Shown: positions 27,068 through 36,147 of the stretch, piece by piece
Numbering within the stretch: position 1 is the stretch's first letter
Layout of the letters: every line of letters starts with the position of its first letter
Source: Paenibacillus sp. V4I3
GTDB lineage: Bacteria > Bacillota > Bacilli > Paenibacillales > NBRC-103111
Reading direction: 5' to 3'
DNA length: 64,000 nt
NCBI RefSeq assembly: GCF_030817215.1
Contig: NZ_JAUSZA010000001.1
Location: forward strand, 6,608,501-6,672,500
Notes under the pieces: model-generated
What the model was told of the DNA's origin: nothing
Database searches by the model: none
What the model saw: only the letters and a program-made list of their open reading frames with translations
Translations under genes and position numbers: made by a program

Positions 27068-27849
27068 GATTTCACCTCTTGACCTAGGGCACTTTTACCT
27101 AAATAAGCTTCGATCACACGCGGATTCGAACGAATCTCATAAGGGGATCCTTCAGCTATCTTTTCACCGTGATCCAGAACTAGAATGTGATCAGAAATCT
27201 GCATGACGAGTTTCATATCGTGCTCAATCAATATAATCGATACGTCCAGCTCCTGTTGAATACTTCGAATAAGCTCGGTCAGTTCTTTTGTTTCACGCGG
27301 ATTCATTCCTGCGGCAGGTTCATCCAGCAGTAGTACTTTTGGTTTAACCGCAAGCGCTCTCGCGATTTCAAGCCGCCGTTGCGCTCCGTAAGAAAGGCTG
27401 TTTGCATTTTCATTGAGATGAGGCTCGAGACCAACATATTGCAATAATCGGTATGCTTCATCCATCGCATTTTGTTCCTCAATTCGAGTTTTAGTAAGTC
27501 CGAGTAAAGTGCTTAATATTCCTCCCTTTAAATGAATATGCATGCCGACCATCACATTTTCAAGAACCGTCATATTTCCAAATAGTCTAATATTTTGAAA
27601 AGTACGGGCAATTCCCTTTTCAGTAATTCGATCAGGCTTAACCTTCACAATCGATTTGCCTTCCAATTCAATTTCACCCTCATCAGGCGCATAAATGCCG
27701 GTGATCATATTGAAAAAAGTTGTTTTCCCGGCACCATTTGGACCGATAACAGCAGAAATTCTACCTTTTTGAAACTCAAATTGAACACCGTTAACGGCAA
27801 CCAATCCGCCAAAGCGTTTGACCAAATTATTAACACGCAAAATGGTCAT
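27064..27849 (-). CDS. livG: branched-chain amino acid ABC transporter ATP-binding protein LivG
   Basis: 261 residues. Walker A GPNGAGKT (residues 36-43), signature-region SYGAQRRLEIARAL, Walker B VLLLDEPAAGMNP, and the long LivG-type C-terminal tail (PYEIRSNPRVIEAYLG). The ATG overlaps the LivM stop by four bases, so translation is coupled. Confidence 0.94.
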   Translation of the reverse strand: MTILRVNNLVKRFGGLVAVNGVQFEFQKGRISAVIGPNGAGKTTFFNMITGIYAPDEGEIELEGKSIVKVKPDRITEKGIARTFQNIRLFGNMTVLENVMVGMHIHLKGGILSTLLGLTKTRIEEQNAMDEAYRLLQYVGLEPHLNENANSLSYGAQRRLEIARALAVKPKVLLLDEPAAGMNPRETKELTELIRSIQQELDVSIILIEHDMKLVMQISDHILVLDHGEKIAEGSPYEIRSNPRVIEAYLGKSALGQEVKS

Positions 27850-29132
27850 TGGGCGATCCCTCCGCTTTGAGAATTTACTTGCTGCACGGAAGCTGATAAA
27901 ATTCGGTCCTGAATCAGCTTTTCGTTCACTCTGCGATTTTTCACGGAAATCAATCCGTTTGGCCTAAAGACAGCAAAGAGGATTAGAATGGCTCCAAAAA
28001 TAAACCTCTGCATCTTGGATGGAGATAAGGCAAATGGAATGTGGACTACGCCTTGCAGTGTTAATTGATTTAACCAATTGGTAAATTCCGTAAGCACCTG
28101 CAGGTTGAGAATCGTAATGAGTGCAGCTCCAAGTATAACGCCAGGAACACTCCCCATTCCTCCTAATACAACCATGACCAAAATCGTAATAGACTCAAGC
28201 AATGTAAAGCTGGACGGGTCAATAAACGTTTGCTTGGCTGCAAAGACGACTCCCATCATCCCAGAGAAGGAAGCTCCCACAGCGAACGCGGTCAACTTCG
28301 TGCGAATTAACGGAACCCCCATGGATTGTGCGGCAATTTCATTCTCCCGAACCGCCTTCCAGGAACGACCCATTCGTGAATGTTCAAATCTCTTTACTCC
28401 GAAAATTACAAAAGCCAAGATCGCTATCACAATGAAATAAAATTGATGAGGATGCGTAAATTCAAATCCAAACAGATTTGGAGGCTTGATCGATGATATG
28501 CCCTTTGCGCCGTTCGTAATGTTAACCGGCTTCTCCAAGTTGTTGAAGATGATGCGGATCATTTCCCCGAAGCCCAATGTTACGATAGCGAGATAATCTC
28601 CTTTCACCCTAAGGACGGGCAGGCCGAGAATGACTCCGAACAGTGCGGCCATAAAGCCGCCTACAAAAATAAACAGCCAAAACGCAGAGCCCGAAAGAGG
28701 AAACAAATCACCTGGAATGAAGTGATTCGCCTGAGCCGTAGAGAAGATACCATATGTATAAGCTCCAATCGCGAAAAAAGCGACAAAACCCAGATCCAGA
28801 AGCCCTGCAAAACCGACCACGATATTCAGCCCGAGAGCCATTGCGATATAAATCCCGCTCTGCGTTGCAACTTCCATATAAGATTCGTAGGCGGGGCCTC
28901 CCGATGAAGCAAACGGAATAACTAGAATTAGCATGACTCCGCCGATAATCCATTTGACTTTATTGGAAAATGAAGTGTAGTAAAGCAAAAGCAAGGATGC
29001 CAGCAATAATAAAAAGGCAATGACCGATTTAGCCGTCATATATACACTTAGTGCTGTAACCGAGACAAGAAAGACAAGTATAAGTGCCTGCATTTTCGAG
29101 TTTTGCGCTAATGCCTGTTTTATTTTATCCAT
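27846..29132 (-). CDS. livM: branched-chain amino acid ABC transporter permease LivM
   Basis: 428 residues and about ten membrane helices, with the LivM core motifs LGLNIVVGFAGLLDLGFVAFF and the coupling loop KAVRENEIAAQSMGVPL. An N-terminal extension with extra helices (residues 1-80) makes it longer than the E. coli-type core but fits Gram-positive LivM proteins. It begins 10 bases after LivH. Confidence 0.93.
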   Translation of the reverse strand: MDKIKQALAQNSKMQALILVFLVSVTALSVYMTAKSVIAFLLLLASLLLLYYTSFSNKVKWIIGGVMLILVIPFASSGGPAYESYMEVATQSGIYIAMALGLNIVVGFAGLLDLGFVAFFAIGAYTYGIFSTAQANHFIPGDLFPLSGSAFWLFIFVGGFMAALFGVILGLPVLRVKGDYLAIVTLGFGEMIRIIFNNLEKPVNITNGAKGISSIKPPNLFGFEFTHPHQFYFIVIAILAFVIFGVKRFEHSRMGRSWKAVRENEIAAQSMGVPLIRTKLTAFAVGASFSGMMGVVFAAKQTFIDPSSFTLLESITILVMVVLGGMGSVPGVILGAALITILNLQVLTEFTNWLNQLTLQGVVHIPFALSPSKMQRFIFGAILILFAVFRPNGLISVKNRRVNEKLIQDRILSASVQQVNSQSGGIAQ

Positions 29133-29142
29133 AATGGGTCAC

Positions 29143-30129
29143 CTACACTTTCTCTTTGACGGCTTTGCCAAACAGACCTTCGGGTTTGAATATCAATACG
29201 ATGATTAGAATCATAAAAGCAAATACATCTTTATACTCCGAACCGAAGCTGCCGTTCGTCAGTAAGCCAAGATTAGAAGAAGCGAACATCTCTAATATCC
29301 CAATGACCAGTCCGCCAAACATGGCACCCCGAATGTTTCCTATACCTCCAAGCACAGCTGCCGTGAATGCTTTCAGCCCTAATATATAGCCGATAAATGG
29401 ATCGATCGTACCGTACTGCTGCGCAAATAAAACCCCTGTAGCACCGCCTAAAGCTGATCCGATGAAAAAGGTCAGAATAATGATTTTATTCACGTTAATT
29501 GACATCAACGAAGCCGTTTCACGGTCTTGCGCTACCGCCCGCATGGCCACTCCCCATTTGGTACGATTGATAAAAAAATCAAGGCTGATCATCAACAATA
29601 CAGCCACTACGATGATGATGATCGTATTGGTTTTCAAAGAAGCGTCTCCGAGCCATGATCCAAGAGAAGAAGTGCCGATGGTTATATTTTTATCGAATAA
29701 CGTAATACCGCTTATGATGTAGTTTCCTGTTCTCAATTCGGATATAAAGCGAACGAGGTCTTGAACCACGAAGGAAACACCAATCGCGGAGATAAGTGAA
29801 ATCAGCTTAGGCGCTTTTCGGAGAGGCTTATAAGCAATTCGTTCAATTCCCACCCCCAACAATCCCGTAAACAGCATGGCGATAGCGAGGATTAGAACGT
29901 ATGCAACCCATCCCGGCATACCACTAAGCCACCCTGTAGATTGAAAAAGGAACAATACCCCTGTCCCAACGAATGCCCCAGTCATAAAAATTTCGCCGTG
30001 TGCAAAATTGATCAATTCAAGAATACCGTATACCATGGTATATCCTAAGGCAACGACCGCATAAATAGCTCCTAAAGCAAGCCCGTCGATCAATACTTGG
30101 GGGAGTGAGTGCAGGATGTTTAGGATCAT
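29143..30129 (-). CDS. livH: branched-chain amino acid ABC transporter permease LivH
   Basis: 328 residues from ATG at 30129, which has AAAGGAG seven bases upstream; a longer frame to 30186 has no such signal and would add a non-homologous N-terminus. Typical LivH sequences are LGYTMVYGILELINFAHGEIFM and the cytoplasmic loop RAVAQDRETASLMSINVNK. It forms the membrane channel with LivM. Gap to LivK is 95 bases. Confidence 0.92.
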   Translation of the reverse strand: MILNILHSLPQVLIDGLALGAIYAVVALGYTMVYGILELINFAHGEIFMTGAFVGTGVLFLFQSTGWLSGMPGWVAYVLILAIAMLFTGLLGVGIERIAYKPLRKAPKLISLISAIGVSFVVQDLVRFISELRTGNYIISGITLFDKNITIGTSSLGSWLGDASLKTNTIIIIVVAVLLMISLDFFINRTKWGVAMRAVAQDRETASLMSINVNKIIILTFFIGSALGGATGVLFAQQYGTIDPFIGYILGLKAFTAAVLGGIGNIRGAMFGGLVIGILEMFASSNLGLLTNGSFGSEYKDVFAFMILIIVLIFKPEGLFGKAVKEKV

Positions 30130-30224
30130 GAAGCTTCTCCTTTCGCAAGTGAATAAACCGTAAAGAGGTATATCAATAAAGCACATACCTCTTTACTTTA
30201 AGTTGAATGATGTTGAGATTAGGT

Positions 30225-31457
30225 TTACTTCCCTACTTCAGAAATCATGGTACCCGGATATTTCGGACCTTCAAATTTGTAGATAAATACTTTAGCGTAT
30301 GTATTGTCGCCTTTACCATCAAAGGAAACCTTCGTGGCAACACCTTGGAAGTCTTTGGTGGCGCGCACCGCATCACGAACTTTTTCGCGGACAGGCACTT
30401 TTCCACCGTCTGCGCTGCTCGCAGTTTTAATGCCATTTAGAATAATGGTCATACAGTCATATGCGTAAGCCGAGTAACCGTCGGGAGCTTTGCCAAATTT
30501 AGATTTATACTGATCGGCCCACTTCATGCCATCTGGCGTTTTTGTAATATCAGTTGAGATGGAAGCGTACAAGGCGTCTTTTACTTTATCACCGGCTACA
30601 TCAACCAGACCTTGCGTATCCCACCCGTCTGCACCCATGAAAGGAGCCGTAATTCCTTTGTCGCGTGCTTGTTTGATAAGCAGACCGCCTTCGGCATATA
30701 ATCCTCCGAAGAAGACAAAGTCCGGTTTCTTGCTAAGCGCAATGTTAAGCACCCCGTTGAAATCCTTCTCACCTATGGTAATCCCCTCATAACCGACAAT
30801 GGTTGCCCCTTGCTTCGTTGCCGCGTCTTTAAACGCTTCTGCCAAGCCTTGACCGTAGGCTGTTTTGTCTTGAATGACGAAAATATTTTTGGCTTTTACT
30901 GTTTTAAACGCATAATCAGCCGCCGCAGGTCCTTGGAAATCATCCCTTGCAACGATTCGGTTCACGACCTTCAGATTACGGTCGGTTACCTCCGTTGCCG
31001 TATTGGACGGCGAAACCATGACAATATTGTTCTTCTCGTAAACGACTGAGGAAGGTATAGCTACACCTGAGTTCATATGTCCGACGATACCGAGAATTGA
31101 TTGATCAGCACTGATGATCTCGGCATTGGCTACGCCTTTCTTTGGATCTGCTTGGTCGTCATAAGGGACCAGTTGCAGTTCAAAACCCAGCTTGTCAAAT
31201 TCCGCTTTATGGTCGTCCAAAGACATCTGAGCACCTAGCTTAATAGCTTCTCCTTGAACGGCGCTGCCTCCTGACAAAGGGGACTGGGTCGCAATTTTGA
31301 TGACGCTCTTAGTGCCTACGCTGCTAGTTTTAGTCGTTTCTGTAGCTGAGCTTGTGCTTGTGCTTGTACTTGTGCTTGTTCCGTTTCCGCACCCTGCTAA
31401 CAAACCCATGGCAAGCGCCGATACTGAGATCATAAGAGCCGTTTTCTTCAAAATCAT
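30225..31457 (-). CDS. livK: branched-chain amino acid ABC transporter binding lipoprotein LivK/LivJ type
   Basis: 410 residues with a lipoprotein signal (lipobox LLAGC), a Ser/Thr repeat linker (STSTSTSTSS), then a periplasmic-binding-fold domain of the Leu/Ile/Val family (QSPLSGGSAVQGEAIKLGA, LVPYDDQADPKKGVANAE). It anchors outside the membrane and captures the amino acid. GAGGAGGT lies six bases upstream of the ATG. It is the first gene of livK-H-M-G-F plus exporter, with a strong sigma-A promoter about 130 bases upstream. Confidence 0.93.
   Translation of the reverse strand: MILKKTALMISVSALAMGLLAGCGNGTSTSTSTSTSSATETTKTSSVGTKSVIKIATQSPLSGGSAVQGEAIKLGAQMSLDDHKAEFDKLGFELQLVPYDDQADPKKGVANAEIISADQSILGIVGHMNSGVAIPSSVVYEKNNIVMVSPSNTATEVTDRNLKVVNRIVARDDFQGPAAADYAFKTVKAKNIFVIQDKTAYGQGLAEAFKDAATKQGATIVGYEGITIGEKDFNGVLNIALSKKPDFVFFGGLYAEGGLLIKQARDKGITAPFMGADGWDTQGLVDVAGDKVKDALYASISTDITKTPDGMKWADQYKSKFGKAPDGYSAYAYDCMTIILNGIKTASSADGGKVPVREKVRDAVRATKDFQGVATKVSFDGKGDNTYAKVFIYKFEGPKYPGTMISEVGK
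31350..31379 (-). repeat. hexamer tandem repeat in the LivK linker
   Basis: Five tandem copies of GCTTGT (fourth copy ACTTGT) encode the Ser-Thr dipeptides after the lipobox. Length changes of six bases would keep the frame. Confidence 0.85.
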
Positions 31458-31588
31458 GAAACAACCTCCTCAGATAGTTTGATACACAAAAATACCGATA
31501 TTGCAGCATTCAGAACTTCGGTTAAGAGACGAAATTCATACAAAACTACTCAATCGGCATTTTTAAATAACATGAACCTTACAAGATT

Positions 31589-31617
31589 ATAATAATGAAA
31601 TCAGAAACTTATGTCAA
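31589..31617 (-). promoter_or_regulatory. sigma-A promoter of the liv operon
   Basis: On the minus strand TTGACA (31617-31612), a 17-bp spacer and TATTAT (31594-31589, within TATTATAAT). This is close to consensus and is placed about 130 bases upstream of livK. Confidence 0.75.
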
Positions 31618-31746
31618 TATACCTTACATAAAATAGATATATTTTAAGAATTCAATTTTGTGTGTTATATTTAATAACATGTTTGGTTATATATTTTTAC
31701 AACTAGCAGAGTGAATCTATCATCTTTTATACCCGTCCCCAGACAT

Positions 31747-31839
31747 TCCCTCTTTGTCCGTTCCGATGGGATCATGCAAGGACACGTCTTTGCGCGTTTT
31801 CTTCAATGAACGCAGATGCATAAGGACCTCGTTCTCGAT
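31747..31839 (-). pseudogene. fragment of a SigK-like sporulation sigma factor gene
   Basis: 31 codons read IENEVLMHLRSLKKTRKDVS then LHDPIGTDKEG, nearly identical to SigK residues of about 111-141 (IENEILMHLR... DPIGxDKEG). The frame then leaves the SigK sequence after GAGGG (expected GNEITLID). No helix-turn-helix region follows and no N-terminal half precedes. It lies after the GH2 terminator, so it is probably untranslated. Confidence 0.7.
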
Positions 31840-31892
31840 TAGATCGCGTAATCGTTGGGATGTATGGAAGAGTGGTTGGGGCGGATATCTAG

Positions 31893-31938
31893 AAAAAAAA
31901 GAACATGGCTTCACAAACAAGCCGTGTCCTTCTTTTCA
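31893..31938 (-). terminator. terminator of the GH43/GH2 operon
   Basis: On the minus strand a hairpin (AAGGACACGGCTT with AAGCCATGTTCTT, one wobble and one mismatch) is followed by at least eight T residues. It starts a few bases after the GH2 stop. Confidence 0.85.
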
Positions 31939-31942
31939 AACC

Positions 31943-33703
31943 TTATGCAAGATTAATTTCTTTTATCAGTTCGAGTGGTATCTTAGGCTTCCGATCCTCT
32001 GTAAGCAATCCGTTGACTTCCTGTTGAACATCGGTTATTTGGGTATAACAATATCCACTAATGTAATCCGTATCTTTAATCGCTTGTGTAATGCTCCTAA
32101 AACGCTCGATAAAGGCTTCCTCATTCTCAACCTGATTCCCATAGCCCCAGCCTTTCCCTGTATTAAAAGCAATACCTCCGAATTCAGTGATCATAATCGG
32201 TTGGCCACGATAGGCGTATCCTTGGGCCATGGCATATTTCCCGTTATTGAATGAGAATTCGTTGTTCAGGAGTCCATCTTTGTCAGTATAACGCTTTAAA
32301 AATGCAGAACCTTTCTCCTCATAATCATGTAATGTCAAGATGTCAGAAACGGTGTGTTCCCAGCCATCATTTACGATAACAGGCCGATGCGGGTCTAGTG
32401 ATTTGGTCAAGTGATAGATGCTTTCCGTAAACTTTTGTTGTCTCAAGTTGGTGTAAATTTGTGCGATCCCCCATGATTCATTAAAAGGTACCCATGTCAC
32501 GATACTAGGGTGATTGTACTGCTGGCGGACGATTTCCGTCCATTCCGATGTGAATGTATCAATCGCCTCATCGTTAAACTCAAAAGTTGCCGCCATTTCG
32601 GACCAGACCAGCACACCTTTCACATCACACCAGTAAAGGAACCGGGCATCTTCAATCTTCATATGCTTCCTTACCCCGTTATAACCCATAGCCAAGATTG
32701 CATCAATATCCTCAATCAACGCCTCCTCCGATGGCGGAGTCAAGTGACTGTCTGGCCAGTAGCCCTGATCAAGAATAAGACGTTGATATATCGGCGTATT
32801 GTTAAGGAGTACTTTTCCTTTTTCAATCGAAATTTTTCTCATCCCGAAGTAAGAGTATACATGATCAATGATGATGTCACCTTCATAAAGGATAAATTCC
32901 ACATCATATAAGTTCGGGTTTTGCGGTGACCATGTTCGAACCTTCCAAGGCCCGTTCGCCTCATGTAATAAATTCATATCCAGTTGGAGCCACGGGCGAT
33001 CGATAACGAGACTCGTTTGCTTAAGAACTTTGTCCTTCAAGCTAATCCGAGTTTCCAGACGGAGTTGTTTCGATTTGGCAGCCATGTGTGCCTGATAATC
33101 AAAGCGAACTGAATAATTATCGAGATCAGGCGTCATCTTAACAGATTTTATATACGAGGCCGCTACATACTCTACCCACACACTTTGCCAAATGCCTGTT
33201 GTCTGCACATAAAAGCACTCAAAATTATCATCAACCCAACGCTGCTTGCCTCTTGGCTGTGTGCAGCTTTGTGAGTCCTCCGCTTTCAACACGAGGGTAT
33301 TGGTTTCGCCAAATAGAAGATGCGGTGTAATGTCAAAAGAAAAAGCAGCGTATCCCCCTTGATGTTGTCCGACCATGGTTCCGTTAACCCATAGCTTAGC
33401 TAAATAATCTACGGCCTGAAAATGAAGTATAACACGGTTCCCTTCTTGCTCCTTCGGGATACCCAAAGCACGCTCGTACCACACATTCGGATGAAACTTC
33501 TCTTCTCCAATACCACTCGCCTTCGTTTCGTATGTGAACGGAACTGTTATTTTGCGATCTCCGTTAAGCTGTTTATACCATTTTTCTATTTCTCCTACAT
33601 TATCATCGTCAAAACGGAAATCCCATTCCCCGTTCAAATTGAGCCAAGAATCACGAACGAATTGCGGTCTAGGATAATCTTTGATATACATCTTAGTTGT
33701 CAT
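31943..33703 (-). CDS. GH2-family glycoside hydrolase (beta-galactosidase/beta-glucuronidase-like), intracellular
   Basis: 586 residues: sugar-binding jelly-roll (about 10-185, with LNGEWDFRFD and LWVNGTMVGQHQGGYAAFSFD), immunoglobulin-like domain (186-290), then a TIM barrel (295-586). The acid/base is probably Glu409 in VPFNESWG and the nucleophile Glu507 in ITEFGG. There is no signal peptide, so it acts on imported oligosaccharides. Beta-galactosidase, beta-glucuronidase or alpha-L-arabinopyranosidase are all possible within this short GH2 type; the sequence does not decide. It is the last gene of the binding protein-permease-permease-acyltransferase-GH43-GH2 operon. AGAGGAG precedes the ATG. 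Confidence 0.88.
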   Translation of the reverse strand: MTTKMYIKDYPRPQFVRDSWLNLNGEWDFRFDDDNVGEIEKWYKQLNGDRKITVPFTYETKASGIGEEKFHPNVWYERALGIPKEQEGNRVILHFQAVDYLAKLWVNGTMVGQHQGGYAAFSFDITPHLLFGETNTLVLKAEDSQSCTQPRGKQRWVDDNFECFYVQTTGIWQSVWVEYVAASYIKSVKMTPDLDNYSVRFDYQAHMAAKSKQLRLETRISLKDKVLKQTSLVIDRPWLQLDMNLLHEANGPWKVRTWSPQNPNLYDVEFILYEGDIIIDHVYSYFGMRKISIEKGKVLLNNTPIYQRLILDQGYWPDSHLTPPSEEALIEDIDAILAMGYNGVRKHMKIEDARFLYWCDVKGVLVWSEMAATFEFNDEAIDTFTSEWTEIVRQQYNHPSIVTWVPFNESWGIAQIYTNLRQQKFTESIYHLTKSLDPHRPVIVNDGWEHTVSDILTLHDYEEKGSAFLKRYTDKDGLLNNEFSFNNGKYAMAQGYAYRGQPIMITEFGGIAFNTGKGWGYGNQVENEEAFIERFRSITQAIKDTDYISGYCYTQITDVQQEVNGLLTEDRKPKIPLELIKEINLA

Positions 33704-33744
33704 AACTACACTCCTCTATCTTCTCTGTATTACAACTACGCATT

Positions 33745-36147
33745 TCACTTCGAAACTGAAACTTTATGAAAAATAATATCAGAATGGTTGGAAAGTAGAC
33801 CGATTTTTCCATGTGTATAAGCTCTCGGATCCTGATAATCAAGAACAGGATCCGTTGATCCGTTCCAATATACACGTATTCGATTGCCGGTAACCTGAAC
33901 TCTCATTCGATAGCTCGTATCTTTTTGAATCGTTAGTGGCACAGTTTTCAAAATCTCCTGTTTTCCGTAATTCACTTTTTTCAACGAAAGTCCGTCTTGG
34001 TTCACAGACGCATAATAACCTGTGAAGGCATCTTGCACTTGATGCGGATAGTAAGATTCATGAACAGATCTGATCAGCAAGCCTGCATCTCTTGTCGGTA
34101 TCGCGGGGAAATGGAACTCCGCATCCATCCGGTAATCCGTCCAGTCTTCACTTCCCGCGAATGTTTTTATATATTCATGAGAGCGAGTTTCATAACCGCC
34201 ATCTACAGGAATCCACATGCCCACCATACCTTTAGGCACATTGTCTATTGAAGAGAACGCTTCATCACCTGGATAGAACGTCATCGTCTTGAACGAAAGC
34301 GAACCTTGGACAACTTTGATTTTCAGGTTTACGTAGCCTTCTTTCAATGCCATACTCCCAATGCGGGTTCGTTCCCAAGTTTGATCAGCTTTGTTCCGCT
34401 TTGGTACGATAAACCGCTGCTTTTCTGCTCCAGCAGCTATTTCTATCGTTGTCTCCGCATCCGATGGAAGCATTTCCAAATCTATGCCGTAAGTTCCTGC
34501 CTGCTTCACCTGTATAGGGTACTGAAGCCAATCTCCAGCCTTCGGCAAAACAGCTGCCATACTGCCATCATCCGCTGCAATTCCTCGATGCTCATTGGCT
34601 AAGGAATCTGAATAGCCACGGATCTTATCTTTCAAATAATGTACCGCTTCGATACTCCCTGGGACAGGTTTGACGGTTTCATAATCACTGCTTCCACCCG
34701 CATCATTGCTATAAGCCGTGAACAACATAGCAGGAGCGGACTTCGATGCAGCAGCATAGATGTAACCAATCTTACCTCCGACACTCTCCATATCTACCTC
34801 TAGCTTATGCATATTGTCCCAATAAACCTGAATCTTGCCATCTACACTTGTTACTCGAATCGTATGCAGTTTTGTTAGGTCCGTTTCCTTTGGGATTTGA
34901 GCTTTACCCACAAGGACCATCTTACCCTCATTAACCCGCTGTACGATGAGCTCATGACTTTGCGAATCCACGTCCGTAAACATAAAATTTCGCTCATTCT
35001 CGTATGCAAATACAACGCCTAAATGGGAAGAGCTTTCGTCAGTCGACAATGCGTGGAAATTATACTCAGCTGTAAATGCCTGTTCCGTTGTAGAGTCGCT
35101 CACTACAATCGTTTTATCACGCAATTGCTCTTGTTTCCAACCAACCGTACTTCCGGGAACCACTTCTTTGGCCGAAAAGTCAGGCATTTTGGCAACAGGA
35201 CGGGCCATCGCGAAGGTAGGACCGAGTAGAGACATACGATCCCCATTAAACTGCAAACGGTCGATATTCAGCTTGCGTACAGGCGGGCCTGACGTCGATG
35301 CGCCTACCAGATTGTGATACACCAAATAATAGGAATCCAGATCCGGTCCTAGAACAGTAGAACTGTGACCTAGTCCATTAAATTTATCGTCCGTGCTGAT
35401 CACGAATGGATTGTTTTCCAGCGTCCGATACGGACCTAAGGGTCCTTGATCAGAAATCGAATATTGAATTCGATAACCTGTGCTGAAGACATGATTACCG
35501 GTATAGGTAATTAGGTATTTCCCTTCTCTTTTCCAGATCGATGAGCCCTCTGTCCAGTGCTGCAAATAGGCTTCCGGGATCAGCTTATCGGGGCCAAATG
35601 TATAAGGATCTGACATTTCGTTAGCCAAAATGCCTCGACCAGAAGCATGTGTAAAGTACCATTTCCCATCGTCATCAATAAATACAGAGCCATCGATCGA
35701 CATCCCCAGATTATCCGTTTGGACCGTAAAAGGGCCTGTGGGACTCTGACTGCTGAGCACATAATGACCGCCGCCTCCCGGTGAGGTGTACATGTAGAAG
35801 TAACCGTTCCAGTAAACGACCTCCGGCGCATACGCCCCTTTTGTTATTAGCTCCTCAGTAACGAGTCCTTCCGGCTTCCAATTCATTAAATCCGCAGAAC
35901 TCCACGCTTTTACTCCAATTTGATCATCCTGGGTGCTGCAGTACAAATAGTACATACCGTTGTAACGGAGAACGAATGGATCGCCAATCCCATAATCCTC
36001 CCACTCTTCAGCTAACTCCATTGGATTACTATAGGTGGGAACTTGACTCCATTGTTCGAGTTCCATTCTCTTAGGTCCCTCTCCCTGACATGAGGTTAGA
36101 AAAACCCCTAAACAGATCGTCACCATTACGCTCACAAACCTCTTCAA
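33745..36147 (-). CDS. GH43-type lipoprotein with carbohydrate-binding-like domains
   Basis: 800 residues with a lipoprotein signal (FLTSC, lipid on Cys20). The N-terminal five-bladed propeller (45-330) shows the GH43 triad: Asp56 in IGDPFVL, Asp152 in SIDGSVF and Glu200 in WTEGSS. Then come a concanavalin-like domain (about 335-500), a CBM6-like beta-sandwich (510-640) and a C-terminal concanavalin/DUF1080-like domain (640-800). It probably removes arabinose, xylose or galactose side groups at the cell surface. The catalytic domain is paralogous to the secreted GH43 at 44317-48171 (both share APEVVYWNG-x-FYMYT). Its ATG overlaps the acyltransferase stop by four bases. Confidence 0.88.
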   Translation of the reverse strand: MKRFVSVMVTICLGVFLTSCQGEGPKRMELEQWSQVPTYSNPMELAEEWEDYGIGDPFVLRYNGMYYLYCSTQDDQIGVKAWSSADLMNWKPEGLVTEELITKGAYAPEVVYWNGYFYMYTSPGGGGHYVLSSQSPTGPFTVQTDNLGMSIDGSVFIDDDGKWYFTHASGRGILANEMSDPYTFGPDKLIPEAYLQHWTEGSSIWKREGKYLITYTGNHVFSTGYRIQYSISDQGPLGPYRTLENNPFVISTDDKFNGLGHSSTVLGPDLDSYYLVYHNLVGASTSGPPVRKLNIDRLQFNGDRMSLLGPTFAMARPVAKMPDFSAKEVVPGSTVGWKQEQLRDKTIVVSDSTTEQAFTAEYNFHALSTDESSSHLGVVFAYENERNFMFTDVDSQSHELIVQRVNEGKMVLVGKAQIPKETDLTKLHTIRVTSVDGKIQVYWDNMHKLEVDMESVGGKIGYIYAAASKSAPAMLFTAYSNDAGGSSDYETVKPVPGSIEAVHYLKDKIRGYSDSLANEHRGIAADDGSMAAVLPKAGDWLQYPIQVKQAGTYGIDLEMLPSDAETTIEIAAGAEKQRFIVPKRNKADQTWERTRIGSMALKEGYVNLKIKVVQGSLSFKTMTFYPGDEAFSSIDNVPKGMVGMWIPVDGGYETRSHEYIKTFAGSEDWTDYRMDAEFHFPAIPTRDAGLLIRSVHESYYPHQVQDAFTGYYASVNQDGLSLKKVNYGKQEILKTVPLTIQKDTSYRMRVQVTGNRIRVYWNGSTDPVLDYQDPRAYTHGKIGLLSNHSDIIFHKVSVSK

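Larger units (their letters stand above)
31458..31942. other. 485-base intergenic region between the GH2 and liv operons
   Basis: On the minus strand it holds, from right to left, the GH2 operon terminator (31893-31938), a sigK-like fragment (31747-31839), an AT-rich segment with the liv promoter (31589-31617), and a 5' leader of about 125 bases before livK. No T-box, riboswitch or convincing CodY box was recognised in the leader. Confidence 0.6.

Noticed and set aside
31620..31660. CodY box upstream of the liv operon
   Set aside because: The best AT-rich match to the 15-base CodY consensus is only about half right; not enough to report.
31720..31920. A 66-codon minus-strand ORF taken as a whole gene
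   Set aside because: Its first third runs through the GH2 operon terminator and has no ribosome binding site. Only the internal sigK-like part (31747-31839) is meaningful.
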